A stretch of DNA of 64,000 bases from Montifringilla adamsi. Taxonomy: Eukaryota; Chordata; Aves; Passeriformes; Passeridae. Positions 48,996 to 58,971 of the stretch are shown here, piece by piece. The DNA lies in assembly GCA_017590115.1 (NCBI GenBank), contig JAGGNK010010225.1, positions 9,536,834 to 9,600,833 on the forward strand, written 5' to 3'. Numbering within the stretch: position 1 is the first letter of the stretch; each line of letters opens with the position of its first letter. Made by a program: the position numbers and the translations under genes. The notes under the pieces are model-generated. The model was not told where the DNA came from and did no database searches. It saw only the letters and a program-made list of their open reading frames with translations.

Positions 48996-51077
48996 TGGCG
49001 CACCCATCAAGCTTGAATCTGTCTTCACTCACAGAGCCAACAGCACCGTTGTAGGTATGCCCTTTACCCAGCTCCTGTTCTTGGACATAACGCATTTTCC
49101 CAGTAAGACAAAGCCAAAGAAAACCAGCTTCAAAACAGATAGAGATCTCATGATGCAGGAGCTCAGAAAAAAGGAAAGTGAAAGTTCAGAAAGAGCTACA
49201 TGGAAACTTGTGCAAATGTTGTGGCTTCATTTCTAAGCTTGAGAGATGTTTACAAGAATGCTGAGTTATAATCTCATGCATGTTAATGCTCCCCAATAAT
49301 ACTCTCAGTTGCCTGATGCCCCGGACAGTTTGTGCCTCCTTAGAATCTAATTAGCCAGTTTTGCTCTTCGAGGAAGCTACATTCACAGGGAATGTTGCAA
49401 AGGAAAGAGCCTGGGGCAAGATGGTTATGGGTACAAGGGACTCAGCTCTTTGTAGAGATCATATGTCTGCAGGAAGTGAGCACAGCTTTGTTTCTCAATT
49501 CTTTGTGGTCATGGCAAGAAAAAAAAGAGGTACAAGAAAAGAAACCTGGAAGGAAGAGGCAGTAAAAGGAGAAAATGGACAAACTAAGGCTCATGGTAGG
49601 AATTTGAAAAGGTGTGAGGTTTTTGCATATTCTATTATTAGTTTGGTTTTATGTGTGGGATTAAGATTTCTAGTACAAAATGCTCATAAACCAGGTCCAG
49701 TAAAAAAAGTCAGGTTAAAGGACTTCACAGAGGTAAGCAGCTATGCATTAAGTGACCAGAGCTTTACCTATCAAGACTGGAGACAATTTCATAAAAATTT
49801 ATCCTATCAGCAAATTAGCCATCAGAAGAGTAAAGAAATTTCTAAATTGCAAATTTTCTTTCCTAATATGTCTTGCAATATGCATAATTTCTCTTTTAAA
49901 CTCCCAAAGCATTAATTCCAATAAATATTTGGGTTTTTTTAAATCCACTCAGCAGCTACACCTTTCTCAAGTGCCAAGAGTTCTTCAGAGTGATCTTGTC
50001 TATCATATCTGGAGAGTTGACTTAATCTTTAGAATCTTCCATGACAGCATAGTCAACCACTCTTTTATTTATGAAGAACAGACAAATCTTTTTAGGCAGT
50101 TCCTTGTAAACTTAAACTTCTGCATTTAGCTGGATTGATACAGAGGTAACCAGCAATGCAATAAAAATACATCATTTACATCTTCCTACATTTAAATATA
50201 TTATCCACACAGAAAGTTATTAAGAGTAAGTTATTTATTTCATACTCAGGGTTTCTGAAGTCTGCAAAATCAGCAGTATGGAAATGAGTAATTTTTGCTC
50301 ATCTCACATTGTTTAATAGGTTAAACTGAGCATAAACTCAATGGCAGCGTTGTGATTCACATCTAAACTAAGCTTTGTTTCTGTTATGATATATTCTTCT
50401 ACTCCTTAAGGGCCTCTCCAATTCCCATTGAAGTCAAAGAAAGTGCTTCCCTTGATGCAAAATTGCTGCATAAGATTCTACACATGTATTGTGTACAATA
50501 GCTGTTGTAGATGCACGTGTCACGGCCCATGGAACAAGGATATATTATAGTGTGTATTCATTTCAGGGACTTTAAAATCACTTCAGGCAAAATCTTCTTA
50601 CAGTAGAAACCATGTATTTTTATTGGAATAATTTTTGTTATCCTAATGTCATTGGGTAATTTTACATCTTTTTCTAAAATAAAAAATTCATTAATCATTT
50701 TTTAAAACAAAATATTATTAATTACTTCTTTACCTCCAAGATTTTTGTGCTGTTAAAAAATTGATCACTTCACGAAATAATTTTTGTGACTTTTTTGTCA
50801 CATTGTTTCTGTAAGTTACATTAATTGCTTTATTTGTTTTCCACCTGGAAGATAGAAACACATGTATAAATACAGTAAATGGGTGTGTTTTTCAGCTAGT
50901 AGGCAATTACAGCTGGTTCTGCTGGAGGACTTAGGTGCCACTGTCACATTTCGTCCTTTGCTGCCTCAAGCCCAAGGTACCTGAGCAGTTACTGTGCAAG
51001 GGCATGCCTGCACCCACAGAGATCTGGGGTGGGAAAGCCTTTCTTTCTCCTGTGAAGCTCAATCACTGTACGTTAGA
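48996..51077. other. Unannotated stretch containing the longest open frame (184 codons)
   Basis: The + frame 49361-49915 is the longest in the window. Its middle is basic (Lys/Arg-rich, MARKKRGTRKETWKEE region) and is followed by a short hydrophobic stretch, SIISLVLCVGLRFLV. No domain is recognised. A donor-like GAG|GTAAGC occurs inside it at 49732/49733, with an acceptor-like TTTCTAG ending at 49673. Composition matches the surrounding AT-rich DNA. I do not call it a gene. The rest is AT-rich unique sequence, notably 50600-50870. Confidence 0.4.
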
Positions 51078-51121
51078 ATTAAATATTCGATATTAAATAT
51101 TCTATATTAAATATTCTATAG
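51078..51121. repeat. 14-bp tandem repeat, three copies
   Basis: ATTAAATATTCGAT, ATTAAATATTCTAT and ATTAAATATTCTAT follow in tandem. It is AT-only apart from one C per unit and the G in the first. Confidence 0.85.
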
Positions 51122-52522
51122 AATAAAAGTTGCTATTCCCTGTAGAAATCTTGGAATGGAGAGACCATCCAATCAGGGCAGAAAAAAAGGGCTTAGAGCA
51201 GCTGAAGATCCTTCTTCTTCCCAGCTTCCATGCAGCTGTCTGCAGCACATCCTGCACCTCTCTCCAGTGATTCCCTAGAGATCCCTAGTTTTCAGTCAGT
51301 GTCATGGCACAGACAAGGACCTCTAAGAAGAGGAGGAGATCATGACCTTGTGAGGAGCAGGTAACAGTACTTCTGCTTGGCCACCATAAGCTGTTCTTTC
51401 TCCTTTCTTCCTCAGCATGAATATTTAACTACCCTACATGTAGCAAAGCAGCTTCAGCAGCAGAAGTGTTTGAACCTAACTTCCCATGTTGCCTGGGGCA
51501 ATGGGGCTTTTCAGAGAGGATGTGCATGCATGTCTCAGCAGGTAGAAGAATAGTTTGGTCTCAGTTCTTTCATATCTCAGAGGAAAGACCTGATTGCTGG
51601 ATTCCCAAGCAAAAGCACAACATTGGCAACCTTTGCCAGCTACACAAGATGTGCTCAGGTGCTGCAGGTATGTGCCTAAACATTAGGCATTAAAATACCA
51701 CCTATATGGAGACAGTTCACTGAATTCACACGGAAAATTAGAAGTTCTCCAAGAACTTTCAAGTAATCATTTATTTGGGACACTTATTAGCCTCAAGGAT
51801 TTTGCACTGGTTCCCAGGCCTGGGTCCTAGCTGAGCTCACCTAATTCAAGGTTCAAAAAGTGATGGAGCCAACACGGTCTAACAGCATTTTGTTTTCTGT
51901 TGGTCCTGGATTCAATCAGAAAGCCAAACTGGTCGACATATCACAATAGGACCAGGCCTTCTCCCAGTAGTGCCATTTGGGAGGATTATTATGAGCATGA
52001 ATCAATTGCCAAAATATTTTTGCTGAAAATCTCTACCCCATACCTTGTGATTGCCACAGAGAGACACTTTGGTGATGCGTTCAGTTCAATGAGATTTGAT
52101 AATTCTTGGAACACTCACAGGAAATAGGTCCGCTGTCACCATGCAGGACCTGCTTAACAAGCACTCTAGCAGTGGCTTGAGAGCAGATGTAGGATTCTAC
52201 TCACTGAAAAGTGTGGCAGGGAGTTAAGACTCCTCTCTGCACCAACATTTTCTCAGCATATTCAAGAAATACGGTAGTGTGGAGGTTCAAGATGCCTGGC
52301 ACTGATCTTGGCTTTCTAGCTCTCTAAGGATCAGCACCCTCAGCAGAATGCTCTTAGCCCAGGAGAGCCAAATGAGATGGTTTTGAGATGATGAGATGCT
52401 TTGTGAGCATGGTATGTATTCCCTGCAACTGCATTCATGTTGGAAATAAAATTTAATTCCTCCTTCTCTTCAGATCTGACAAAGTAGTGAATGAGTAAGA
52501 GACATGCTCCTTGACTGGATTT

Positions 52523-52543
52523 AAAAAAAAAAAAAAAAAAAAA
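52523..52543. repeat. Poly(A) tract, 21 bases
   Basis: An uninterrupted A run. AATAAA occurs at about 52445, some 80 bases upstream, but no retroposed body is recognisable. Confidence 0.9.
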
Positions 52544-53771
52544 GGACAGAAAAATGTACTAGGGTCTTATGACTTTTTAATAGTTGTTATTCAAGTATAA
52601 GTGAGATTCTTTGTACACTTCTCCTTCTCCTCCAACACAAGCATTCTTTTACTTCAGAATGTCTGCACTGCTTCCACATTCTGTTTCTCCTGGAAGACAA
52701 AGCTTTCTGTATTTATTGAATTGTCAGAAATACGCCTACTGGAAGTCTAATCAAATGCTTCAAAGTTTACCTCTTTGTACATTAATTTTACTACCAGAAG
52801 AATGGCTTATTTTCCTACAAAAACTAAAGGAAAAAATGCCCAAAAAGAAGGGCTTTTTCAGTTGTCTGAATAATCTTTTAAATGCACATATAACTAGTGA
52901 ATAACATCTGCAGTTGTGTCTTCCTCTGCCTTCTCCATTTTCTTCTTGTGGAGAGCTCAATAATAAAAAAGCTTTCTTTTCTTTACATGGGAAAGACATT
53001 TGCTGTATATGGTGTGCAGGGTAAATCAGGTCCTTGGTGCTGCTGTACTTAATATTAGGCCATGAGATTTCAGGGAAAATGTAATGACTGAGCAGAAATC
53101 ACAAATTAGAACTTTTTTTTTTTTAATAAGCCTCTTGGGCTGGTTTCTCTCTTCCTCTCTTCACTTTGCTCTTATCTTTCTGACAACTAATAATTTAGTT
53201 TAGTACAAGAAAGGTAAAAATCACACAATGAGAGTTTGTCATGGAGTACATTTAGTATTTAGAGGGCTGATGTATGTAGTTAGGAATTAAAAAACAGTCA
53301 AAATTAACCTTGCCCACCATGTTTATTTTTATCAAATTAAGTTGATTGAAGTAAACCTAATTTCTCCTTACTCACCTGCCTTATGTGAAATGGCATGACA
53401 GAAAACCAGCACAGCACATGCCAAATGCACCACCATCATTTTAAAGCATTTATTCACCTGTGCGTCGTGTTTCAGTGACATAATATGAAGTTACAATGAG
53501 AGCTGACACACTGCAAACACATAGGATATACCAGGGAAGGAGAAGATGGCAAAGAAAATATATGGACACTGCTCAGAGGGGTCATCTTTTATTCTTAGCA
53601 GTGAGGTTGCTGGTTTGGAGAAGGGAATTAGAAGTCAGCCATGTTCCTCAAGGCAGGTCCACAAATCTGTCTGTTGGGAAGAAGATCCTAAATGGTGCAA
53701 TCCCAACAGATGTAAGCCTACACCACAAAATAGCTGAAAGCTGGGTCTTCCCAGCTTAGTGGTAACATACC

Positions 53772-53819
53772 AGAAGAGTTTAATTACCTGGGTCTCGCAG
53801 AAGAGTTTAATTATCTGGG
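53772..53819. repeat. Short direct duplication, 27-bp period
   Basis: AGAAGAGTTTAATTACCTGGG (53772-53792) recurs at 53799-53819 with a single C-to-T change, giving ATTATC in place of ATTACC. Confidence 0.8.
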
Positions 53820-54572
53820 ACATTACCCTCCCTATGGCTACATGGCTGGAAGTCAGCTCAGAAGTTGCAGGAGTTGCTCTGTTGCAGTAAGCTGGCAGTG
53901 GCTCATAACAAAACAGCAAAAGTGTAAGTGCTCCCTGTAGGCGATCCAACAACTGCTGGCTGACAGACCTGTAAGAGATAAATATAAAGGCTTTGTCTCA
54001 CAGGTGGCTCCCTTTCTTCTCCCACGAGATCATCAACAGTGAAGAACTTCCAGACTATCCTGTACTCTGGGGGGAGTTTTGTGCAGGCCTGGTGATGTTC
54101 ACACCTGAAGAGAAAATAACCAGGTTCCTGTGTCTCATTTGCAGAGCATGAACAATATATTTTTTATTTTGAGTAGTCAATTGTTGAATAAATGAGCTGA
54201 AAATGAATACCTGGAACCACGCTAATTCACCCAGTCACCATGTAAGTCCACTGCCTTGTTTGCAAGGAATGCTAGGCTCAAAGCCTTGCCCCAGGCTCCA
54301 CATACTGTTCCTATTTTTATAATAGTCCAAATCTGAACCTCTAAAATCTCAGAAAGTTCAAATCTGGATTCAGATTTTATGCTAGAGCCATAAAAACTAA
54401 TAATAACAAATTTATCAGAAACAGGATGCCTTCCAAAGAGCAGGCATGGTGGAAATAGTAACAAAATCTAAAAGGAACTGTTAGGAAAGATAAAACTATT
54501 ACTGATAATCTTAATCAATCTTTTGTATTTATGCTCACCAGAAGGACTTCATCTTACTATAAAGCTGTTCTT

Positions 54573-54763
54573 TAATGGAATCAATCTACAGAGAGGTTGT
54601 GGCTGCCCCCTGCTCAGAAACATTCAAGGTCATGTTGGATGGGACTCTGAGCAACGTGATCTAATTGAAGATGCTCCTGGTCATTGCACAGGGTTGGACA
54701 AGATGACCTTTAAAAGTCCCTTCCAACCCAAACCATTCTGTGACTCTGTGATTTTATGATTCT
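54573..54763 (+). mobile_element. CR1 LINE 3'-end fragment, plus strand
   Basis: A typical CR1 3' terminus. CAGAGAGGTTGTGG leads to CATTCAAGGTCATGTTGGAT, GGGACTCTGAGCAACGTGAT, TGACCTTTAAAAGTCCCTTC and CAACCCAAACCATTCTGTGA. It ends in the octamer-like tail CTCTGTGATTTTATGATTCT. It is severely 5'-truncated (about 190 bases). The wording closely matches the copy at 61449-61832, so the two are probably from the same subfamily. Confidence 0.93.
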
Positions 54764-54989
54764 AGGAATCTAAGGATCATTTTCATATTTTAGTTGTAAT
54801 AATGCAGGCTGTAGGGTAACTCGGTAAATGGAACAATAAGAAATTTCCAAAATCATATAATGTTTACACATGAGGTCTAAACAAACTAAAGTACAAAACC
54901 ACTTTGTCATACAGGTAAATTACTGATCAAATATACCCTAACACAGGAGGAATATAAAGTAACAAAGATGATATCAAAAAGGACTATTG
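54764..54989. other. Unannotated AT-rich spacer
   Basis: Nothing identifiable between the CR1 tail and the LINE reverse-transcriptase remnant. Confidence 0.5.
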
Positions 54990-55180
54990 AGGGGAGTATG
55001 GGAATTACAGAGCAGTAAACCTGACTTCTCTGCCATGCACCCTGGTAGAGGTTATAGCAGAGAAGGATGTTACTAGCTATTCACAGAAATGTGTATAATA
55101 AGAGGGAAGACTTAACAAAGTTTTTTACAAGTCACATTTCACAAATCTTTTAGAGTTCTTTGATTTGACAAAGTGTCAGA
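54990..55180 (+). mobile_element. LINE (probably CR1) reverse-transcriptase remnant
   Basis: From 54999, read in + frame, the sequence gives GNYRAVNLTSLP. This corresponds to the NYRPxSLTSxxG motif that opens the core of LINE reverse transcriptases (RT domain block 2 region). GTAGAGGTTATAGCAGAGAA follows where 'gkvmEqii' would be. Downstream TTTTAGAGTTCTTTGATTTG also resembles the CR1 ORF2 region. Indels and stops make it non-functional. Boundaries are approximate. The family call as CR1 follows from CR1 being the dominant bird LINE. Confidence 0.5.
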
Positions 55181-56674
55181 GAAAGGCACATTACTCAGTC
55201 ACCTGCCAAGCACGCTCAGGAAGCAGCACTCCAGGGCAGGATGCCACAGCAGCTCCGACGGCTCTTGGTGAGGTTCCTCCCACTGCACAGATTTGGTACC
55301 TGATTCTCCCCCAATTTACCAGTGCAACTTCATAACCACAACAACCAGGATCACTCCTGTGCAAAAGACAGAGTTGCAAGCACTTACTACTTTTTCTGAT
55401 AAAGGCCTCTAACATACACTGGGCACAATAAACAAATAATTTGGATTTCCAACTTCCTGTCTGTTTTCATAACCTTCTTGTTTGGAAGGTGCTGCATATC
55501 TTAATACTCTAGTAATTTTCCTTCTTCTTTCCTTAAGGCTCAATTTATAAACAAATATGGAAAAATTAGATGGATGCTGAAAGATAAAAGGGGGGTGTGG
55601 ATCATTAAGTTTCTGATGCGGTAATAATGTACTAGTGTATGATTGGTGATGAAAGAAGTCAGACAAAAGTGGTCAGTTAAGATGGAAAAAATTGTATGAA
55701 AAAAAAGAAAAAAAAATTTAGTAACCTCTACAGAAGGTAGTCTTTAAACAATGGATTTTGAATAAGTTCCTCATGCTCCACAACAATTTTCCATTAATAG
55801 TAATTTGCACTTCTGATCATCTGCAGTAAATTATGTGTTCATATAACACATAGAATTGAGGGATCTTACCTGAGGTTTGTGATCTACATTTTTTTTTTTG
55901 TTAAAGCTGTGATGAAGATTGCAATTGCTTTATTTAGTGAAGCAAAGCAGTGTACACTATTTACTCTTGAATTATAGTGACATCAAGATTAATTTTTGTA
56001 CCACTATGAGCATCTTGCCATAACAAACTCTTATGCATGCACATCTGATGCTCTTTCTGCAGTGCCAGCCTGGAATACAAGAGCCTTTGGAGAGGGAGGA
56101 GGGTGTTAGGGAGATGAGGGCTCTCCAGCCAGATGTTGTATGGGAATAAAACTCCATGGTTCTTATTCCAAGCCAGGAGTGCTGCATGTATTCTGTGCTT
56201 GGATTTGGTAAATAAGCACAGACCCATGTGTCCTGCCCTGGCACAATTACCCCACTTTCAGTAGTGCAAGCAATCCCCAACAGAGGCGTATTCTGTGGTT
56301 TAGGGGATTCACTGCACAAGTTTTTCTCTCATAGTTAGCTTGTCCTTCCTTAAGTCTCTTAGCTCGACCATGAATTTACCCCTGCATGCCAGTTCTAAGA
56401 TCTTGTGTGGAATCTGTGGCTCTAATAAACATGCAGTGTGCTTCCTCCCTCTGAGGTGCCTGCTTTTCACTAAGGAGAGAAGTGATCTGTTTATATTTAC
56501 AGCCCATTTCCTTGCCAAAAATATCACAGCAGTGAAGGGCAGTTTTAACAGACACCAAGCCTGTTGATTTGGCACGCTAATAGTCCCCCGACTGAACTCA
56601 GTGTTCTCACACAATTCTTTTCTGACTTTAGGCTGTTTCACTGCCACTGATAGACAGCAAATACACATATTCTG
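55181..56674. other. Unannotated noncoding stretch
   Basis: No gene or clear repeat is recognised. Minus-strand frames of 115 codons (55972-56319) and 152 codons (56309-56767) have no recognisable domain or signal. Confidence 0.55.
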
Positions 56675-56765
56675 CCTGTCAGGCAGTGGCCAGATTTTTT
56701 GGCTGAGGTTAGGAAGTTGGCGGGTTACCCGCCCTGTGGCTGTACTTGCGGTGCGCACAACACAC
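56675..56765. promoter_or_regulatory. Small CpG-containing, palindrome-rich patch
   Basis: In otherwise CpG-poor DNA this patch holds GCCTGTCAGGC (about 56675) and a 7-bp inverted repeat GGCGGGT-T-ACCCGCC at 56719-56733. ACTTGCGGTGCGCAC then follows with several CpGs. GGCGGG and CCCGCC are GC-box-like. It is too small for a CpG island. It could be part of an enhancer or a chance cluster. Confidence 0.22.
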
Positions 56766-58889
56766 ATCTCCCCCCTCCCTCCATGAAACTCAAGCTGGGG
56801 TCTTTATGGTTTGTAAGCAGTAATTCTAGGAGCTGAGCAGCTATCAGCAAGCTAGCCTGAGCTGTGTTAAGCTTTCCTCAGTTGGAAGTTGTTCTATGTT
56901 ATATATCACTCAACAGATCTATATGCTGTGGTGCTTTAAAGAACAGAGCTCTGTCTTAACTTGTAATCATTTTCTTTGAACTCAGATACTGTGAGAAATG
57001 CCAATAAACCCAGCAGAGACTATTTCTTACCGAGAAAGTGGGACTATACAGGAATGTGGATTTGAACAACAGGCTCACAGATCTCATAAGCAGTAGGGCT
57101 GCTGGAGGAGGTAAAGGGGCACAACCAGACTAATTTCTCTGGTGAGAAACAGACTAATTGCCCTTATCCAGATCACTGGCACTATGTAAAACAAACGTGT
57201 AAAAATGGAAACGTGTAACTGCTGTGTTGTTGTGTTAGCCTACATTCAAATTCTTGGCATGGGATCCTCTGCTTGGGAGACAGAGCACTATTATACCTGA
57301 ACTGGGTCTGTTGATGCGTTTCATCAACAGCCTAAGAACACAAGAGATTACTAGAAAGCAATAGCAAAAGGGCTTAGAGATGTCTAGATCAAACTGATTT
57401 GCAAATTTACATGGAAGTGCACACAGGCAAAGCCATACAGCTTGGAGAGCAGAGAGAGAAAAAGCCTGACCCCTGGCTTAACTTCCCTGCTGTACCTCTC
57501 TAATGGATCCCAGCCAGAAACATTACATCTGATCCTTCTTCAGTTTTGATAGGGTTTTCTAATTGCGCTCACATCCAAATGTTGCTTTTCAGGCCCATGT
57601 TAATACACAGTTGTGTGTATTTACAGTAAAGCTGCAGAGCTGTTCATATTCGCATAAGCAATGCCTCATAGCTGGCTGACAATTTAATGAGACATTCTGA
57701 ATTTTACCTAAGGCATTCTCACCAGTAGGAAATCCTGTTAGATTTACAAGTGTCCATCTGTTAAAATCCTCCAGAGTCATTTTAGATGCTACACTGTTTG
57801 TTGGGTTTTGACCTCCTTTGCTGTGATTGTTCAATTAGTTCTGTTGTGTTCAGACCACATTTGCGTTGTGCATCTTGGAAAGCACAGTTGGGAAAGAGCT
57901 CTGCTTTGATGAGATTAAAATGCCAGCCAGGATGTGGCATGCATTCCTGCTCACTTATTTTCCAGGGAAATGCAAGCTAATGCTTCCTTATTTTTACTAA
58001 TATAGCTACCCTTGTAAATAGAGGAGTTACAGTGCCTAAACTGAGTTTGATGCACTTCGATTAAACTTCTTTTTGTCCTGTTAATGGATCTTGAAGGCAT
58101 TAAGTGGGATCAAGTGGATTAAGATTTCAAGGGCCTTTGAATCTATTCACGGACCTGCAAATGACACACTATTTACTCTTTCAGAATTGGTTAGCTTACC
58201 CATAAAATGGGCATAATATATGAACTGGGTGGGAAAAATAAATGTACAGCATTTGAAAATCTTTGGGTGAAACAAATGTCAAATTCCAAAGCTGCCTCGA
58301 TTAAGGGCGAAAAAAATCCTATTCTGGTTTCCCTTATGAGTTCATGACTCCTACTCCCTCCCTTAGCTTTCCTCCCCTCTTAAAGTGCAAGAACAATCTC
58401 AGTCCCTGGTCCCAGAGAAAGCAGAGGGTGGCAGGTCAGTGAGGTTTACACCTACAATTCACAAGCTGTTTTGGCAGAGACACTCAGCCCCCGCCAACGC
58501 TACACAGCCAAAATGGCTCCACGTCGTCCTGTGCAGGGACCTCTCTACAGATCTCTTATCTGCACAGCTCAAGCAAACACTACAGCCATAAAAAAACACC
58601 CCCTCTGTATGTTCAGCATGCTCTGCCTGAAAACTATATTGAGCAAGGGTTACAACAGTTGCATCATAAGGTCGTAAACTTATAATTAACTGTAACTAAA
58701 TGCACAGAGCTGGTTCTTCTGCTGCTGCCTTACTGAGGAGACCTGTATATAGCCTTTTCCCCCCGCTCCTTCACAGCTGCTGTGTGATGGCTCAGTAGCA
58801 CGGGCTGGCCCTTGGGCTAGCATGTAATTTCAAATCTTATGGAAGATGGCCGTGGCTTTTGGGGAAGATACTGTTACATGTGTTTTGTA
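56766..58889. other. Unannotated noncoding stretch
   Basis: No gene supported. A small perfect hairpin, CTGTTGATG-CGTTT-CATCAACAG, lies at 57308-57330. 57850-58130 is unique-looking AT-rich sequence without repeats. Confidence 0.55.
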
Positions 58890-58971
58890 TGCCTAGAGCA
58901 ATGACGTCAGTCCCAGGGTGCAAGGAGCTGTACAAACAGTAAAAACATTTTTTCCCTCTCTTAAAAGACAG
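58890..58971 (+). repeat. Possible ancient amniote interspersed-repeat remnant
   Basis: GCCTAGAGCAATGACGTCAG and TCCCAGGGTGCAAGGAGCTG then TACAAACAGTAAAAAC resemble the 3' part of an old amniote repeat that I remember in the form 'gcactgtacaaaca...aaagacagtccctg'. The match is short and diverged and the family name is uncertain. Confidence 0.3.

Larger units (their letters stand above)
51122..54572. other. Unannotated noncoding stretch
   Basis: No gene supported. It contains a 21-base A run at 52523-52543 and a 27-bp-period duplication at 53772-53819. A + frame of 97 codons (52611-52904) has no recognisable motif. Confidence 0.6.

Noticed and set aside
48880..49236. Repetitive short proteins on both strands
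   Set aside because: Produced by translation of the (ATGG)n microsatellite.
52440..52543. Processed pseudogene suggested by AATAAA then poly(A)
   Set aside because: No open or gene-like sequence upstream, and no target-site duplication seen.
56309..56767. 152-codon minus-strand open frame
   Set aside because: No recognisable domain, signal or repeat. It overlaps other open frames on both strands, and the length is plausible by chance in 64 kb.
57308..57330. Perfect 9-bp hairpin with a 5-base loop
   Set aside because: Too short for a miRNA precursor and not associated with a T-run or gene; expected by chance in long DNA.
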